A stretch of 64,000 bases of DNA from Candidatus Rokuibacteriota bacterium (GCA_003220535.1 QHSU01000081.1:1-64000), one strand, 5' to 3'; shown: positions 53,868-62,979, counted from the first letter of the stretch. Notes: generated by a model from the letters alone, not told the origin. Numbers and translations: made by a program.

Positions 53868-54713
53868 ATGGGTCGGATCGTGTACGCGGCCGCAATGTCG
53901 CACGTACTCTACCCCGACTACTATGGTGAAAACGTCGGGCCGCACGGCCGACGCATGGTCGAGGCGCTGATCGACGTCGTGCGCGCCATGGGACGCACGC
54001 TCGCAGCCGCCGCGCCCGACGCGCTGGTCGTGATCGCCGACGACCACCTGAACGTGTTCTCGTTCGACGCGGTGCCCGCTCTTTGTGTCCGCATCGGGCG
54101 GTCCGTGAGCCGCATGGTGCAGGACGACGCGATCGAGTTCGACCGGGCCCTCGAGGGCCTGCCCGAGCGGTACCCGGTCCACGAGGACCTGGCGAACAGT
54201 ATCCTGGAAAAGGGACTTCAATCCGGGTTCGACTTCGCGGCGTCGTGGTCGGCGCCGCTCGACCACGCGTTCCTGAGCCCCGTGTCCACTCTGTACGGCG
54301 ATCGACCAGTGCCGCCGCTCGTGCCCTTTTGGGTCAACTGCTTCGTGGCCCCGCAGCCGACGGCTCAGCGCTGCTTCGCTGCCGGGTGCCACATCGCGCG
54401 GGTGGTGACCGAAGGCCCGTGGAAAGTCGGCGTCATCGCCACCGGGGGCCTCAGCCACTTCCCCGAGCTCTCGCTCGCGCGCGTGGGCCAGTCGGACGTC
54501 GCCTTCGACCGGCGCGTCGTCGGATGGATGGAGGCGGGAGACACCGAGCCCTTGACCGCGCTCACGGCGAAGGAGCTCCACGAGAGCGGCTCGCACGAGC
54601 TCCTGAACTGGCTCGTTCTCCTGGGCGCAGTGAGCCCCGCGCGTGCCCGCGTGCGCTTCTTCGGCGAGATGGGGAGGATCGACCTCGCCGCCCTCGAGTG
54701 GGGCGTCGCGTGA
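53868..54713 (+). CDS. LigB-type extradiol ring-cleavage dioxygenase subunit
   Basis: A 281-residue LigB-superfamily (class III) extradiol dioxygenase. The iron ligands and catalytic residues align with protocatechuate 4,5-dioxygenase beta subunit: His12 (AAAMSHVLYP), His60 (VVIADDHLNVF), His197 (ATGGLSHFPEL) and Glu244 (SGSHELLNW). It should open a catecholic ring between or next to the hydroxyls. GGGAGG precedes the ATG. A small LigA-like subunit gene overlaps its end by four bases. Confidence 0.9.
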   Translation: MGRIVYAAAMSHVLYPDYYGENVGPHGRRMVEALIDVVRAMGRTLAAAAPDALVVIADDHLNVFSFDAVPALCVRIGRSVSRMVQDDAIEFDRALEGLPERYPVHEDLANSILEKGLQSGFDFAASWSAPLDHAFLSPVSTLYGDRPVPPLVPFWVNCFVAPQPTAQRCFAAGCHIARVVTEGPWKVGVIATGGLSHFPELSLARVGQSDVAFDRRVVGWMEAGDTEPLTALTAKELHESGSHELLNWLVLLGAVSPARARVRFFGEMGRIDLAALEWGVA

Positions 54714-54925
54714 GCCGCTACGAGACGAACGTCGTCCTCTATCGCCTGAAAAAGGACGCGGCCTTCCGCGATCGCTTCCGCGCCGACCCGCGGCAGGCGC
54801 TCGCCGACGTCGACCTCACCGACGAGGAGCGCGAGGCGTTCGTCCGGTGGGATGCTCGCGCGCTGAACGAGCTGGGTGGCTCGCTTCACCTGCTGCTCTC
54901 GATCCCCGGCCTCGGCGGTCACTGA
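54710..54925 (+). CDS. LigA-like small subunit of extradiol dioxygenase
   Basis: A 71-residue protein starting at the GTG that overlaps the LigB stop. The sequence VLYRLKKDAAFRDRFRADPRQALADVDLTDEEREAFVRWDARALNELGGSLHLL matches the helical LigA fold (PF07746), whose alpha subunit closes over the LigB active site. At 71 residues it lacks the longer N- and C-terminal parts of the 139-residue Sphingobium LigA. The frame extends far upstream only as an overlap with LigB. Confidence 0.88.
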   Translation: MSRYETNVVLYRLKKDAAFRDRFRADPRQALADVDLTDEEREAFVRWDARALNELGGSLHLLLSIPGLGGH

Positions 54926-54957
54926 CGGTCTGGAAAGCTGCCACGGGCCCTGCCCGT

Positions 54958-56247
54958 CTACCGCGCCAACGGGTGCAAGACGTCGATCGCCCAGCCGACG
55001 TTCAGGTGCTCCCCCAGCCAACCCGGGGTGGCGGTCCGCCCGTGCAGGACAAGCCCCTCCGCATCGTTCAGCGTCCGCAGCACTCTTACGGGATCGTCTG
55101 GCACCTTGGGCGGTGGCGGGACGTCCGGCAGAACGCGGCCGTCCGGGCGGCGGAACCGAAGCTCGCCATCCGGCTCTCGTTCGAGCTGGTAACCCTCCTC
55201 GTGGACGGCCCGATGGTGCCGGCGACAGAGCATCGCGAGATTTGAGAGCGTCGTAGGGCCCCTTTGGGCCCAGTGGCGGATGTGATGGCCCTGGCCGAAC
55301 CGGACTCCGCACCCCGGGAAGCGGCAGCCGCGGTCTCGGTGGTGCAGCGCCCTCCGTAACGCCGGAGGAATCGTGCGAGTTCGGGCCGCGACCTCTACGA
55401 CACGGCCGTCGCGGCCGTGCTGCATCACCACTCGGCTCGCGTCGCACGCCAGGCGCCGCGACGTTTCCGCGGAAACGTGCACGCCGTCCTCGAGGACGGA
55501 CTGGCCGGGAGCGTCGGGGTCAGCTAGCACGGGCGCGTCTACGTGGACCACGACCTGGTCGCGTTCTCCCGGGGCGCCGGGATCGATACCGTGGTGGAGC
55601 GCCGTTTCGGCGACGAGGGCCAGCGCGTCCGCCTGCTGCTGCTCGATGGGGGGCGTTTCCTCGTCCACCAGGCTGGCGAACGTCTGCCGCGCCTGCTGAT
55701 ACAAGGTCTCGCGGGCCGCGGTCAGGGCCTGCACAAGCACGGCGCCGACCTCCGGCGCCAGCCGCCCGCGGATGATCACCATACCGTCTTCATCCTGATA
55801 CACGCGGAGCGAGCGGCTTTGGTGGCGGTGGGCGGTTTCGCGCGCCTCGGCGATCCGGTCCACCCGGCGCCAGCCGCGGACGATGCGCTCGACGTGGCAG
55901 GCGGTGCCGGCTCGGCCCACGGCGAGCAAGCGCTCTTCCGTCTCCGGTGTCGCCACGCGGGTCAGTGCGCGCACCTTGGCGTACGAGAGCTCCCCGCGGG
56001 CGAGCGCCTGGGCCAGCCGCGGTAGCGTTTCCAGAGCACGCGCGACGCGGACGCGCTCTCGGGCCGCGCCGAGGTCGAGCCCCACGCGCCAGCTCAGCCA
56101 GGCGGCGCACGAGCTGAATCCCGAGTTCCAGCCCCCGCGGGCGTCGAACTCGCGGATGAGATCGAGGAGACGGGCGGTCGCGGCTTCGAGGTGGACCGAC
56201 AGCTCGGCGATCTCGTCACCCAATCGGTCCAGCGAGAGCATTTCCAT
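54958..56247 (-). CDS. DUF222 and HNH endonuclease domain protein
   Basis: A 429-residue protein of the DUF222-HNH (13E12-type) family. The N-terminal helical DUF222 part includes CAAWLSWRVGLDLGAARERVRVARALETLPRLAQALARGELSYAKVRALTRVATPE. The HNH domain is RRALHHRDRGCRFPGCGVRFGQGHHIRHWAQRGPTTLSNLAMLCRRHHRAVHEEGY, with the CxxxxC zinc half-sites and H-H-N catalytic residues intact. The family is multicopy and probably mobile in many actinobacteria. The ATG at 56247 has GGAAGGGGG upstream and is preferred over an upstream start. Confidence 0.9.
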   Translation of the reverse strand: MEMLSLDRLGDEIAELSVHLEAATARLLDLIREFDARGGWNSGFSSCAAWLSWRVGLDLGAARERVRVARALETLPRLAQALARGELSYAKVRALTRVATPETEERLLAVGRAGTACHVERIVRGWRRVDRIAEARETAHRHQSRSLRVYQDEDGMVIIRGRLAPEVGAVLVQALTAARETLYQQARQTFASLVDEETPPIEQQQADALALVAETALHHGIDPGAPGERDQVVVHVDAPVLADPDAPGQSVLEDGVHVSAETSRRLACDASRVVMQHGRDGRVVEVAARTRTIPPALRRALHHRDRGCRFPGCGVRFGQGHHIRHWAQRGPTTLSNLAMLCRRHHRAVHEEGYQLEREPDGELRFRRPDGRVLPDVPPPPKVPDDPVRVLRTLNDAEGLVLHGRTATPGWLGEHLNVGWAIDVLHPLAR

Positions 56248-56506
56248 GACGAGTCCCCCTTCCGCTGGGGCGACTCTACACCCGACTTTCGGAGCCACTT
56301 GGGAGGCACGACCAGGGGCGATCGCGGCACGATCGACGTTTTTTCGACGAACGCAGCTGCGATGGCATCTCGGGCCCTACTGTGGACTTCTGAGGCGATG
56401 CTCATCGAGTGCTGCCGCGACGCCGCAACTACCCATACCGGAAGCTGTCAAGCGGAAATCGCAGGGGACCGTATCTGAAATCAGACGCTGAACCAATGAT
56501 CTTCGA

Positions 56507-57676
56507 CTAGAGCTCGCGCAGCGCGACCGCGATGCGCGCGCGCGAGGCGCGGATGGCGGGCGGCACGCCGCCCACGAGCCCCATCAGCAGCGCAAACACG
56601 AGTCCCCAGGCTAGCAGAAGTGGCGTGACCCGGAACGCGAACGCCAGGTGGGAAAACGTCTGCCAGTTGATGGTGCCTGTGGTGAGACCATTCAGTGGCA
56701 AGACGGCCACGCAGCCCAGCAGCCCGCCGACGAGCGCGATGCAGAGCGCCTCGACGACGAAAGAGAGGACGACACTCCCGCTCCCGAAGCCCAGCGCGCG
56801 CAAGGTCGCGATCTCCCGCGAGCGCTCGGCGACCGCCGAGTACATCGTGTTCAGCGCACCGAAGACCGCGCCGATGCCCATGACGACGGCCACGATCGTG
56901 CCCAGAACCGTGATCAGTGTGGTCAGCTGCCGCGACTGCTTCGCGTAATAGTCGACCTCGCGGTCGATCTGCACGGTCACGCGGGGATCGGCGGTCAGCG
57001 CATCCTTGAACCCGGTGAGCGCGTCGGGGGACGCCAGGCGCGCCGTGGCGGACTGGAACATGTTCTGGGGGCGCTGGTACACCTGCCGGAGCACGCTGAA
57101 GTCGCACCAGAGCTCGGAGTCGTACGCGCTGCCGCCGCTATCGAACACGCCCACCACGGTCCAGGTGCCACCGCCGAATCGGACGGTCTTGCCCAGCTCG
57201 AGGCCCACGTAGCTCGCCGCCACGTTTCGCCCGACCAGGAGCTCCGTCAGCCCGGGCTGAAAGACGCGGCCGGCGACGATCTTCACCGTCGGTCGGACGG
57301 CGAGCGCCTTCGGGGAGACGCCGCGCACCTGAGCGTTGCCCTCGGTGTCGCGGCCCCTCAGGGGGAACGAGGCGATCACGACGACCTCGGGGCTCACCAG
57401 CGGGCCGGTGCTCGCCCGCTCGACGCCGGGTGAGTCTTCGATGACCCGCACCTGATCGAGCGTGACGCTGCTGTCCATCTCCGAGGTGGCGCCGGCGCGT
57501 CGGACGATCGCGTTGCTGGCGGAGCCGGAGGCCACCAGCGTGGCCTCGAAGCCGCGCGCGAGCGAAAGCATGGCCACGAACACGCCCACCGTGCCCGCGA
57601 TGCCCAGCACGGCCACCACCGTCGAGGTCCAGCGCGCCCGGAGACTGCGGACGTTGTAGACGAGGGGAATCGCCAC
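56507..57676 (-). CDS. ABC exporter permease (FtsX/MacB-type), second
   Basis: A 389-residue type VII ABC permease. TM1 is at residues ~20-45 (VAVLGIAGTVGVFVAMLSLARG). A large periplasmic MacB-PCD domain follows (to ~265). Three C-terminal helices are TLITVLGTIVAVVMGIGAVFGALNTMYSAVAERSREIATLRALGFG, SFVVEALCIALVGGLLGCVAVLPLNG and LLLAWGLVFALLMGLVGGVPPAIRASR. The ATLRALGFG segment is the coupling helix. It pairs with the next permease as a heterodimer. The 259-base region upstream of the neighbouring HNH gene (56248-56506) shows nothing coding, only a small palindrome TCTGAAATCAGA at ~56475. Confidence 0.9.
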   Translation of the reverse strand: MAIPLVYNVRSLRARWTSTVVAVLGIAGTVGVFVAMLSLARGFEATLVASGSASNAIVRRAGATSEMDSSVTLDQVRVIEDSPGVERASTGPLVSPEVVVIASFPLRGRDTEGNAQVRGVSPKALAVRPTVKIVAGRVFQPGLTELLVGRNVAASYVGLELGKTVRFGGGTWTVVGVFDSGGSAYDSELWCDFSVLRQVYQRPQNMFQSATARLASPDALTGFKDALTADPRVTVQIDREVDYYAKQSRQLTTLITVLGTIVAVVMGIGAVFGALNTMYSAVAERSREIATLRALGFGSGSVVLSFVVEALCIALVGGLLGCVAVLPLNGLTTGTINWQTFSHLAFAFRVTPLLLAWGLVFALLMGLVGGVPPAIRASRARIAVALREL

Positions 57677-57677
57677 G

Positions 57678-58817
57678 TCAGATCCGCCTGAGCGCGTCGA
57701 CGACCCGGAGCCGACTGGCCGAGAGGGCCGGGAGGATGCCCGCCATCAATCCCACCACGAGCGCCAGCGCCAACCCGCTGAGGATCGCGCTCCCGGGCAG
57801 GTAGAAGAACGGGAGCAGGCCGCCGGTCGGGTCGCCGCGGAGCGTGAAGAGCTTGGCCAGGCCGAGGCCGACGGCGCCGCCGATTCCCGCCACGACGATC
57901 GTCTCCGCGATGACCAGCGCCAGCACGAAGGCGTCCGAGAATCCCACCGCTTTGAGCACCGCGAGCTCCCGCGTGCGCTCGCGCACGGCGATGGCCATCG
58001 TGTTGCCGGTCACCAGCAAGAGCGTGAAGAACACGACGCTCCCGATGCTCATGATCAGGAGCTGGATATTACCCATCTGCTTGACGAAGGACGCGGCGAA
58101 GGCCTTCTCGGTGTCGGTCTTGGTCTCGGCCGGCGAGTTCGCGAACTGCTCGTCGATCACCTTCACCAGACGTACGGCGTCGTCGGGGTTGGCGATGCGG
58201 ATCGTGTACCAGCCCACCTGGCCTTTCCCGAACGTCTTGCGCTCGTCCAGGTAGTCCCACCGGAACCAGAACTGCGTGGTGTCGTCTTGCACTCTCTTTC
58301 CCCGATAGATGCCGCGAATATTGAACTCCCAGTTCCCGGGAAAGATCGTGCCCTTGACCGGAACGCGATCCCCGATCTTCCACTTGAATCGCTCGGCCAG
58401 GGCCTCGCCCACGACCGCGCCTTCCCGATCGCCGAGGAACGCCTGCCACTCCGCGTCGGAAATGACGAACTCGGGATACATCTGCCGATAGCTCTCGCGA
58501 TCGATCGCGAACTGCGGAAAGAAGTTGCGCTCGTCCTGATAGACGCCGCCGAACCAGTTGGCGAACGTCACCTGCGTCACGCCCGCGATGCGGGCCAGCC
58601 GGTCGCGGTAGGCCAGCGGCAGGGGCTGGATGATCGAGACGCGATTCAAGACCACCAACCGGTCGACACCGGCCACGTCCACCCCCTGCTGGAACGCGCC
58701 GTCGACGACCGCCAGGATGCCGAAGAGAAAGAGGGCGACCGCGAAGGAGCCCGCCGTCAGGGCCGTACGGGTCTTCTTCCGGAACAGGTTGCTCAGGACG
58801 AGATGCAGGTACTTCAC
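57678..58817 (-). CDS. ABC exporter permease (FtsX/MacB-type), first
   Basis: A 379-residue FtsX-like permease. TM1 is at ~15-35 (TRTALTAGSFAVALFLFGILAVVDGAF). A periplasmic MacB-PCD domain follows (NWFGGVYQDERNFFPQFAIDRESYRQMYPEF). Helices lie at ~250-380 (IQLLIMSIGSVVFFTLLLVTGNTMAIAVRERTRELAVLKAVGFS; ALVIAETIVVAGIGGAVGLGLAKL). The end LPALSASRLRVVDALRRI is typical. It overlaps the ATPase gene by four bases and ends one base before the second permease. Confidence 0.9.
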   Translation of the reverse strand: MKYLHLVLSNLFRKKTRTALTAGSFAVALFLFGILAVVDGAFQQGVDVAGVDRLVVLNRVSIIQPLPLAYRDRLARIAGVTQVTFANWFGGVYQDERNFFPQFAIDRESYRQMYPEFVISDAEWQAFLGDREGAVVGEALAERFKWKIGDRVPVKGTIFPGNWEFNIRGIYRGKRVQDDTTQFWFRWDYLDERKTFGKGQVGWYTIRIANPDDAVRLVKVIDEQFANSPAETKTDTEKAFAASFVKQMGNIQLLIMSIGSVVFFTLLLVTGNTMAIAVRERTRELAVLKAVGFSDAFVLALVIAETIVVAGIGGAVGLGLAKLFTLRGDPTGGLLPFFYLPGSAILSGLALALVVGLMAGILPALSASRLRVVDALRRI

Positions 58818-59539
58818 CGAGCCCGGCCCGCCGTGACGGTGTCCACGAGCACGCCCTTCTCCAGATGCAGGACGACGCGCGCGCGCTCCGCGGCCAGCGG
58901 GTCGTGGGTGACCATGAGTACGGTCTTGCCGTGCTCCCGGACGAGGCGGTCGACGAGCTCCAGGACCTCATCGGCGCTCTTCCGGTCGAGATCGCCCGTC
59001 GGCTCGTCGCAGAGCAGAAACGTCGGATCGGCCACGATGGCCCGCGCGATCCCGACCCGCTGCTCCTGCCCTCCGGAGAGCTGACGCGGGTAGTGATGCA
59101 TGCGGTCGCCCAGACCGACGACCGCCAGAGCGGTCTCCACGTGCCGTCGGCGGTCGGCCTTGGCCAGATTGGTCAGCAGCAGTGGCAGCTCGACGTTCTG
59201 GAAGGCGGTCAGCACGGGAATCAGGTTGTACATCTGGAAGACGAATCCCACGTGGCGCGCGCGCCACGTCGTCAGCTTGCGCGCCGACATCCGCGTGATC
59301 TCGTCGCCTGCCACCGTGACGCTCCCGACGGACGGCACGTCCAGCCCCCCGAGCAGGTTGAGGAGCGTGGTCTTGCCAGACCCGCTCGGGCCCATGAACG
59401 CGACGAAGTCGCCGGCGTCGACGTCGAGATTCAGCCCTTGGAGCACATGGATCTCTTCGCCGCCTCGCCGATACGTTTTGCCGAGCCCGCGCGCCCGGAT
59501 CAGGCTGTTGCCGTCTCCGCGACCATCGATCCTGACCAT
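58814..59539 (-). CDS. ABC exporter ATP-binding protein (MacB/LolD type)
   Basis: A 241-residue ATPase. Walker A is GPSGSGKTTLLNLLGGLD, the Q-loop is VGFVFQMYNLIPVLTAFQNVELPLLL (the FQxxNLxPxLTAxENVxxPL pattern of LolD/MacB), the signature is LSGGQEQRVGIARAI (LSGGQ with an E insertion position typical of the family), and Walker B is FLLCDEPTGDLDRKS. It drives mechanotransmission through the two FtsX-like permeases. Confidence 0.94.
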   Translation of the reverse strand: MVRIDGRGDGNSLIRARGLGKTYRRGGEEIHVLQGLNLDVDAGDFVAFMGPSGSGKTTLLNLLGGLDVPSVGSVTVAGDEITRMSARKLTTWRARHVGFVFQMYNLIPVLTAFQNVELPLLLTNLAKADRRRHVETALAVVGLGDRMHHYPRQLSGGQEQRVGIARAIVADPTFLLCDEPTGDLDRKSADEVLELVDRLVREHGKTVLMVTHDPLAAERARVVLHLEKGVLVDTVTAGRAR

Positions 59540-59547
59540 CTCGCTCC

Positions 59548-60783
59548 TTATCGCTTCACGCGCACGGCCTGGCCGTCGCGCAGCTCCTTCACTCCCGTGG
59601 TGACGACCTGTTCCCCGTCGGACAGGCCCGCGATCACCTCGCGCTCGTTGCCGCGCGCCTGCCCCAGGCGAACCACGCGGCGTTCCACGCGTCCCTCGCG
59701 GTGCACGAAGACCGCCGCGGTGTCGCCCTCCTCCAGCAGCGCGGTCCGCTGGACCAGGACGCGGCCGGCGGTGGCCGGCGCGGCGCGCTCTTCGCCGAGG
59801 AACGTGACCTTCACGCCCATGTCAGGAAGGATGCGGGGATCGAGCCGATCGAATGTCGCGCGTACCTTGACCGTCGCCTTCTGTCGGTCGGCCGTCGGGA
59901 TCACGGTGCGCACCTTGGCCGGGACCTGCCAGTCCGGGTACGCGTCGAGCACGGCCGTGACGGGCTGCCCCGCCTTCACCCTCGCGATGTACGACTCGTT
60001 CACGTCCACTTCGATCTCCAGCGAGGCCATGTCGACGATGGTCGCGATGCCTGTCCGCGTGAAGCCCCCGCCGGCGGACACCGGCGAGACCATCTCGCCG
60101 CGCTGCGCGTCCTTCGAGACCACGATGCCTCCGAAGGGCGCCCGCACCGTGCAGTTGTCGAGGTCTTGTTGCGCGACCTTGACGCGGGCCTCGGCGGCGC
60201 CGACCTGCTCGCGGGCAAGCGCAATCCGCGCCCTGAAGCTGTCCACGGCCATGCGCGCTTGATCGCGGGCCTGCTCGGCCACGAGCCGGCGATCCCACAG
60301 CTCCTCGACGCGTCGCAGCTCGCGTTCGGCGTTCTCGAGGTTGACGCGCAAGTCGCCGAGCGTCGCCGCGATGGCGTCGCGCTCGGCCATGGCCGAGACC
60401 AGCCGGGCCCGCGCGTCGGAATCGTCGAGCCGGGCCAGGACCTGCCCCGGCTCGACCTGCATGCCTTCGTCGACGAAGATCTCGTTGACCCGCGCCGTGA
60501 TCTTGGCGGCGATGGTCGCCCGCTGACGGGGCGTGACGTACCCGCTCGCGTTCAGCAGAGCGGCCCGGCCGCCCTTGTCCGCGCGCACGGTCGTCAGCTC
60601 CACTTCGGGCGCTTTTTCTCGAAACGCGAAGAACAGCCCCGCCGCGACGAGAAGCAACACGACGAGCCCCACGGCGAGCGCACGCCATGCCAGCCGCTTG
60701 GGCCCACGCCGTGCACGCTCGTCGATCCTGAGGGCCGAGAGATCAGGGCCTCGAGGATGTTCCGTCACTGGTCCGTCCGACAT
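59548..60783 (-). CDS. periplasmic adaptor (membrane fusion) protein
   Basis: A 411-residue HlyD/RND-type adaptor. An N-terminal membrane anchor lies at ~30-55 (ALAVGLVVLLLVAAGLFFAF). A lipoyl half-motif follows (NASGYVTPRQRATIAAKITARVNEIFVDEGMQVEPGQVLARLDD). A coiled-coil hairpin spans ~110-190 and the second lipoyl half is NCTVRAPFGGIVVSKDAQRGEMVSP. Beta-barrel and proximal domains end in VITTGVKELRDGQAVRVKR-like sequence. It is the first gene of the exporter operon and links the permeases to an outer-membrane factor not seen in the window. The substrate is unknown. Confidence 0.92.
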   Translation of the reverse strand: MSDGPVTEHPRGPDLSALRIDERARRGPKRLAWRALAVGLVVLLLVAAGLFFAFREKAPEVELTTVRADKGGRAALLNASGYVTPRQRATIAAKITARVNEIFVDEGMQVEPGQVLARLDDSDARARLVSAMAERDAIAATLGDLRVNLENAERELRRVEELWDRRLVAEQARDQARMAVDSFRARIALAREQVGAAEARVKVAQQDLDNCTVRAPFGGIVVSKDAQRGEMVSPVSAGGGFTRTGIATIVDMASLEIEVDVNESYIARVKAGQPVTAVLDAYPDWQVPAKVRTVIPTADRQKATVKVRATFDRLDPRILPDMGVKVTFLGEERAAPATAGRVLVQRTALLEEGDTAAVFVHREGRVERRVVRLGQARGNEREVIAGLSDGEQVVTTGVKELRDGQAVRVKR

Positions 60784-60863
60784 CTCGCGTTCTCGATTGT
60801 GGTGTCTGTCCGAAGGAAGGGGCGGGAGACCGCTCGCCAGCGCCCGCCTCGTTCGAGTATAGC

Positions 60864-61520
60864 TCAGAGCGAGATGAGACCCCGCCGCACGCCGAGCGTG
60901 ACCGCCTCGGTGCGGCTCAGCGCGCCGAGCTTGGCGAGGATCGAGGCCACGTGGAATTTCACCGTGTGGCTCGAAATGCCGAGGTGGGCGGCGAGGCGCC
61001 GGTTGCTCAGACCTTCCGCCATCATCTCGAGGATCTCCACCTCTCGCGGCGTGAGCGCCGTCGTCTCTCCTTTCGCCGACTCCGCGAGCGTCGGGCGACT
61101 CAAGGCATCGGGATGCAGCACCACCAGACCCGCTCTCGTGGCGACGATCGCCGCCGCCAGCTCCTCCGGCGTCGCATCACTGCGGAGGACCGCGCGCACA
61201 CCGGCGCGACGTGCGCGAGCGGTCAGAACTCCGCGCGTGTCCGACGAGAGGACGATGACGGCCTGAACGCGCGAGCGGTGGCCCAGAGCCTCGAGGGTGG
61301 CGGCCAGACGAGGCGGCGGCAGCGCCAGGACGATGATCGCGGAGTCGTCGTCATCGAGGTGCTGCGCGAGCTCGGCGGGGGCGCTCACCGCGACCCGCAG
61401 CCTCGGCTCTGGTCGGAGCATCGCCTCGACGCGTGCGGCGACCAGCTCGCTGCCGGCGACCACGAGCACTCGTGTCGAGGAACCGTCGCGCGCCGGAGGG
61501 GGTCGCCGGAGGGCCGTCAC
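60864..61520 (-). CDS. LuxR/NarL-type regulator with degenerate receiver
   Basis: A 218-residue protein. The C-terminal helix-turn-helix is canonical: LTPREVEILEMMAEGLSNRRLAAHLGISSHTVKFHVASILAKLGALSRTEAV. The N-terminal domain keeps the receiver pattern but not its chemistry. The acidic pair of strand 1 is replaced (RVLVVAGSELVAARV), the phosphoacceptor aspartate is absent (AIIVLALPPPRL), and the lysine position reads RAVLRSDATPEELA. It should therefore not be phosphorylated by a kinase. It follows the two protease genes closely and is probably in their operon. Confidence 0.9.
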   Translation of the reverse strand: MTALRRPPPARDGSSTRVLVVAGSELVAARVEAMLRPEPRLRVAVSAPAELAQHLDDDDSAIIVLALPPPRLAATLEALGHRSRVQAVIVLSSDTRGVLTARARRAGVRAVLRSDATPEELAAAIVATRAGLVVLHPDALSRPTLAESAKGETTALTPREVEILEMMAEGLSNRRLAAHLGISSHTVKFHVASILAKLGALSRTEAVTLGVRRGLISL

Positions 61521-61522
61521 GC

Positions 61523-62077
61523 TCAGGCGACGCCCGCGGCCCGCACGAAGCGTCGGACTTGACTCATCGGCACCGCCAGCGCCAGGGAGCCCGCGACTCG
61601 TGCGTTCAACCCCACCACACGCCCGGCCGCATCGGCGAGCGGGCCCCCGGAGTTGCCGGGTGCCAGTCGCAGGTCGGCCTGGATCCAGGACACCCCTCCG
61701 TGAACGATCGGACCGATTGCGTGGATGATACCGGCGGTGAGCGCCGCGCGAACGCCGCGGGGATGGCCGACGGCGACGACGAGCGAGCCGATCCTGGCGG
61801 CGTCCGGATCGCCGAGGGTCGCGACCGGCATCCCGGCGCCAGGAGCGCGGATCAGCGCGAGATCGGCGTCCGCGTCACGCGCCAGCAGCTCTCCCGTGAG
61901 ACGCCGGCCATCGACGAGCTGCAGCGTCACGCGGGGCCGTCGTACGACGTGCGCGTTCGTCACGACGTACCCCGGCGGCCAGAGCACGCCCGACCCCAGC
62001 GCCTGATCCGGCTGATCGGTCACCTCGACGGTGATCCGGCGCAGATCCTCGGCGAGACCGGCGAGATCGAGCATCAT
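61523..62077 (-). CDS. trypsin-like serine protease domain protein (no PDZ, no signal peptide)
   Basis: A 184-residue protease of the HtrA/DegP S1C fold. The catalytic triad is complete: His in VVTNAHVVRRPRV, Asp in DADLALIRAPG and Ser in LAPGNSGGPLAD. The last strand is LAVPMSQVRRFV. It has neither export signal, membrane anchor nor PDZ domain, so it would act in the cytoplasm. It overlaps the PDZ-containing paralogue by four bases and precedes the LuxR-type gene by two bases. The two proteases may form a mixed oligomer. Confidence 0.88.
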   Translation of the reverse strand: MMLDLAGLAEDLRRITVEVTDQPDQALGSGVLWPPGYVVTNAHVVRRPRVTLQLVDGRRLTGELLARDADADLALIRAPGAGMPVATLGDPDAARIGSLVVAVGHPRGVRAALTAGIIHAIGPIVHGGVSWIQADLRLAPGNSGGPLADAAGRVVGLNARVAGSLALAVPMSQVRRFVRAAGVA

Positions 62078-62979
62078 CGCGCGTCGGCGCGACGTGGTCG
62101 CTCGCCCACGTCGACGGGCACGTCACGTGGTTCACCACCGCGCAGCACGGACGCGACGGTGCGCTCGCCCACCCGATCCGGTCGCAACGCGGTCCTGAGA
62201 TCGGTGGGGTCGGTGATGCGTATGCCACCGAGCGAAACGACAACGTCCCCGACTAGCAAGCCCGCCGCGGCGGCCGGGCTCCCCGGCTGCACCTCGACCA
62301 CGACGACGGCGGTCTGCTGATCGAGGTTGATCTGTTGGCGAAGCGCCTCGGGCAAGCGCACCTGCTGGGTGCTCACCCCCAGATAGGCCCGCGGAATGCG
62401 ACCGCGGCGCTCCAGCTCGTCGACCACGCGATCGACCGCCGCGGCTGGAATCGCGACCTGCAGGTGGCGCGACGCCCCAGACGTGTTGATCCCGACGACT
62501 CGCCCCTGGACATCGACCAGCGGGCCCCCGGAGAAACCGGGGTAGAGCGTCAAGTCGAGGTGGAGCATGTCGCCGGTGGCGGCGCTCCGCAGACCTCGTC
62601 TTCCTCCGCCGATCGCGCTCACGACTCCCCAGCTCACCCGCGGGCCCGAGCCCAACGCCAGCACGATGTGGCCGACGCGGACCGTGTCCGAGCTCGCCAC
62701 ATCGGCGACCTCGACATCGGGGGCGTCGACCCTGAGGACCGCGACGTCGATCGTGGGGTCACGGCCGGCGACCCTCGCCGTGACGGTGCGACCATCGGGT
62801 CGCGTGAGGCTGACCTCGTCGTCCACGTGCACCGTGTGATCGGCGGTGACGACCAGGCCACGGCGCCAGTGCACGCCGGTCGACCCGAGCCGTGCCCGTC
62901 CGTTGACCCCAAATGCCACCCGCCCGGCGCGCTCGACGGCGGCGGCGAGGTCGTTCGAAAGATTCAGTAGCCCGTCCAT
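62074..62979 (-). CDS. HtrA-like serine protease with PDZ domain (cytoplasmic)
   Basis: A 301-residue protein. The protease domain (residues ~10-195) has His in VVTADHTVHVDDEV, Asp in DPTIDVAVLRVD and Ser in LYPGFSGGPLVD. A PDZ domain follows (~210-285): AYLGVSTQQVRLPEALR, VVEVQPGSPAAAAGLLVGDVVVSLGGIRI. The tail is Arg-rich. The start MDGLLNLSND (62979) has AGGAGGAGG upstream; no signal peptide follows, which is unusual for HtrA proteins. It heads the protease-protease-LuxR operon. Confidence 0.9.
   Translation of the reverse strand: MDGLLNLSNDLAAAVERAGRVAFGVNGRARLGSTGVHWRRGLVVTADHTVHVDDEVSLTRPDGRTVTARVAGRDPTIDVAVLRVDAPDVEVADVASSDTVRVGHIVLALGSGPRVSWGVVSAIGGGRRGLRSAATGDMLHLDLTLYPGFSGGPLVDVQGRVVGINTSGASRHLQVAIPAAAVDRVVDELERRGRIPRAYLGVSTQQVRLPEALRQQINLDQQTAVVVVEVQPGSPAAAAGLLVGDVVVSLGGIRITDPTDLRTALRPDRVGERTVASVLRGGEPRDVPVDVGERPRRADAR

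Noticed and set aside
54958..56247. Part of a restriction or defence system
   Set aside because: DUF222-HNH genes occur as solitary multicopy genes, and no methylase, helicase or other defence gene is adjacent.
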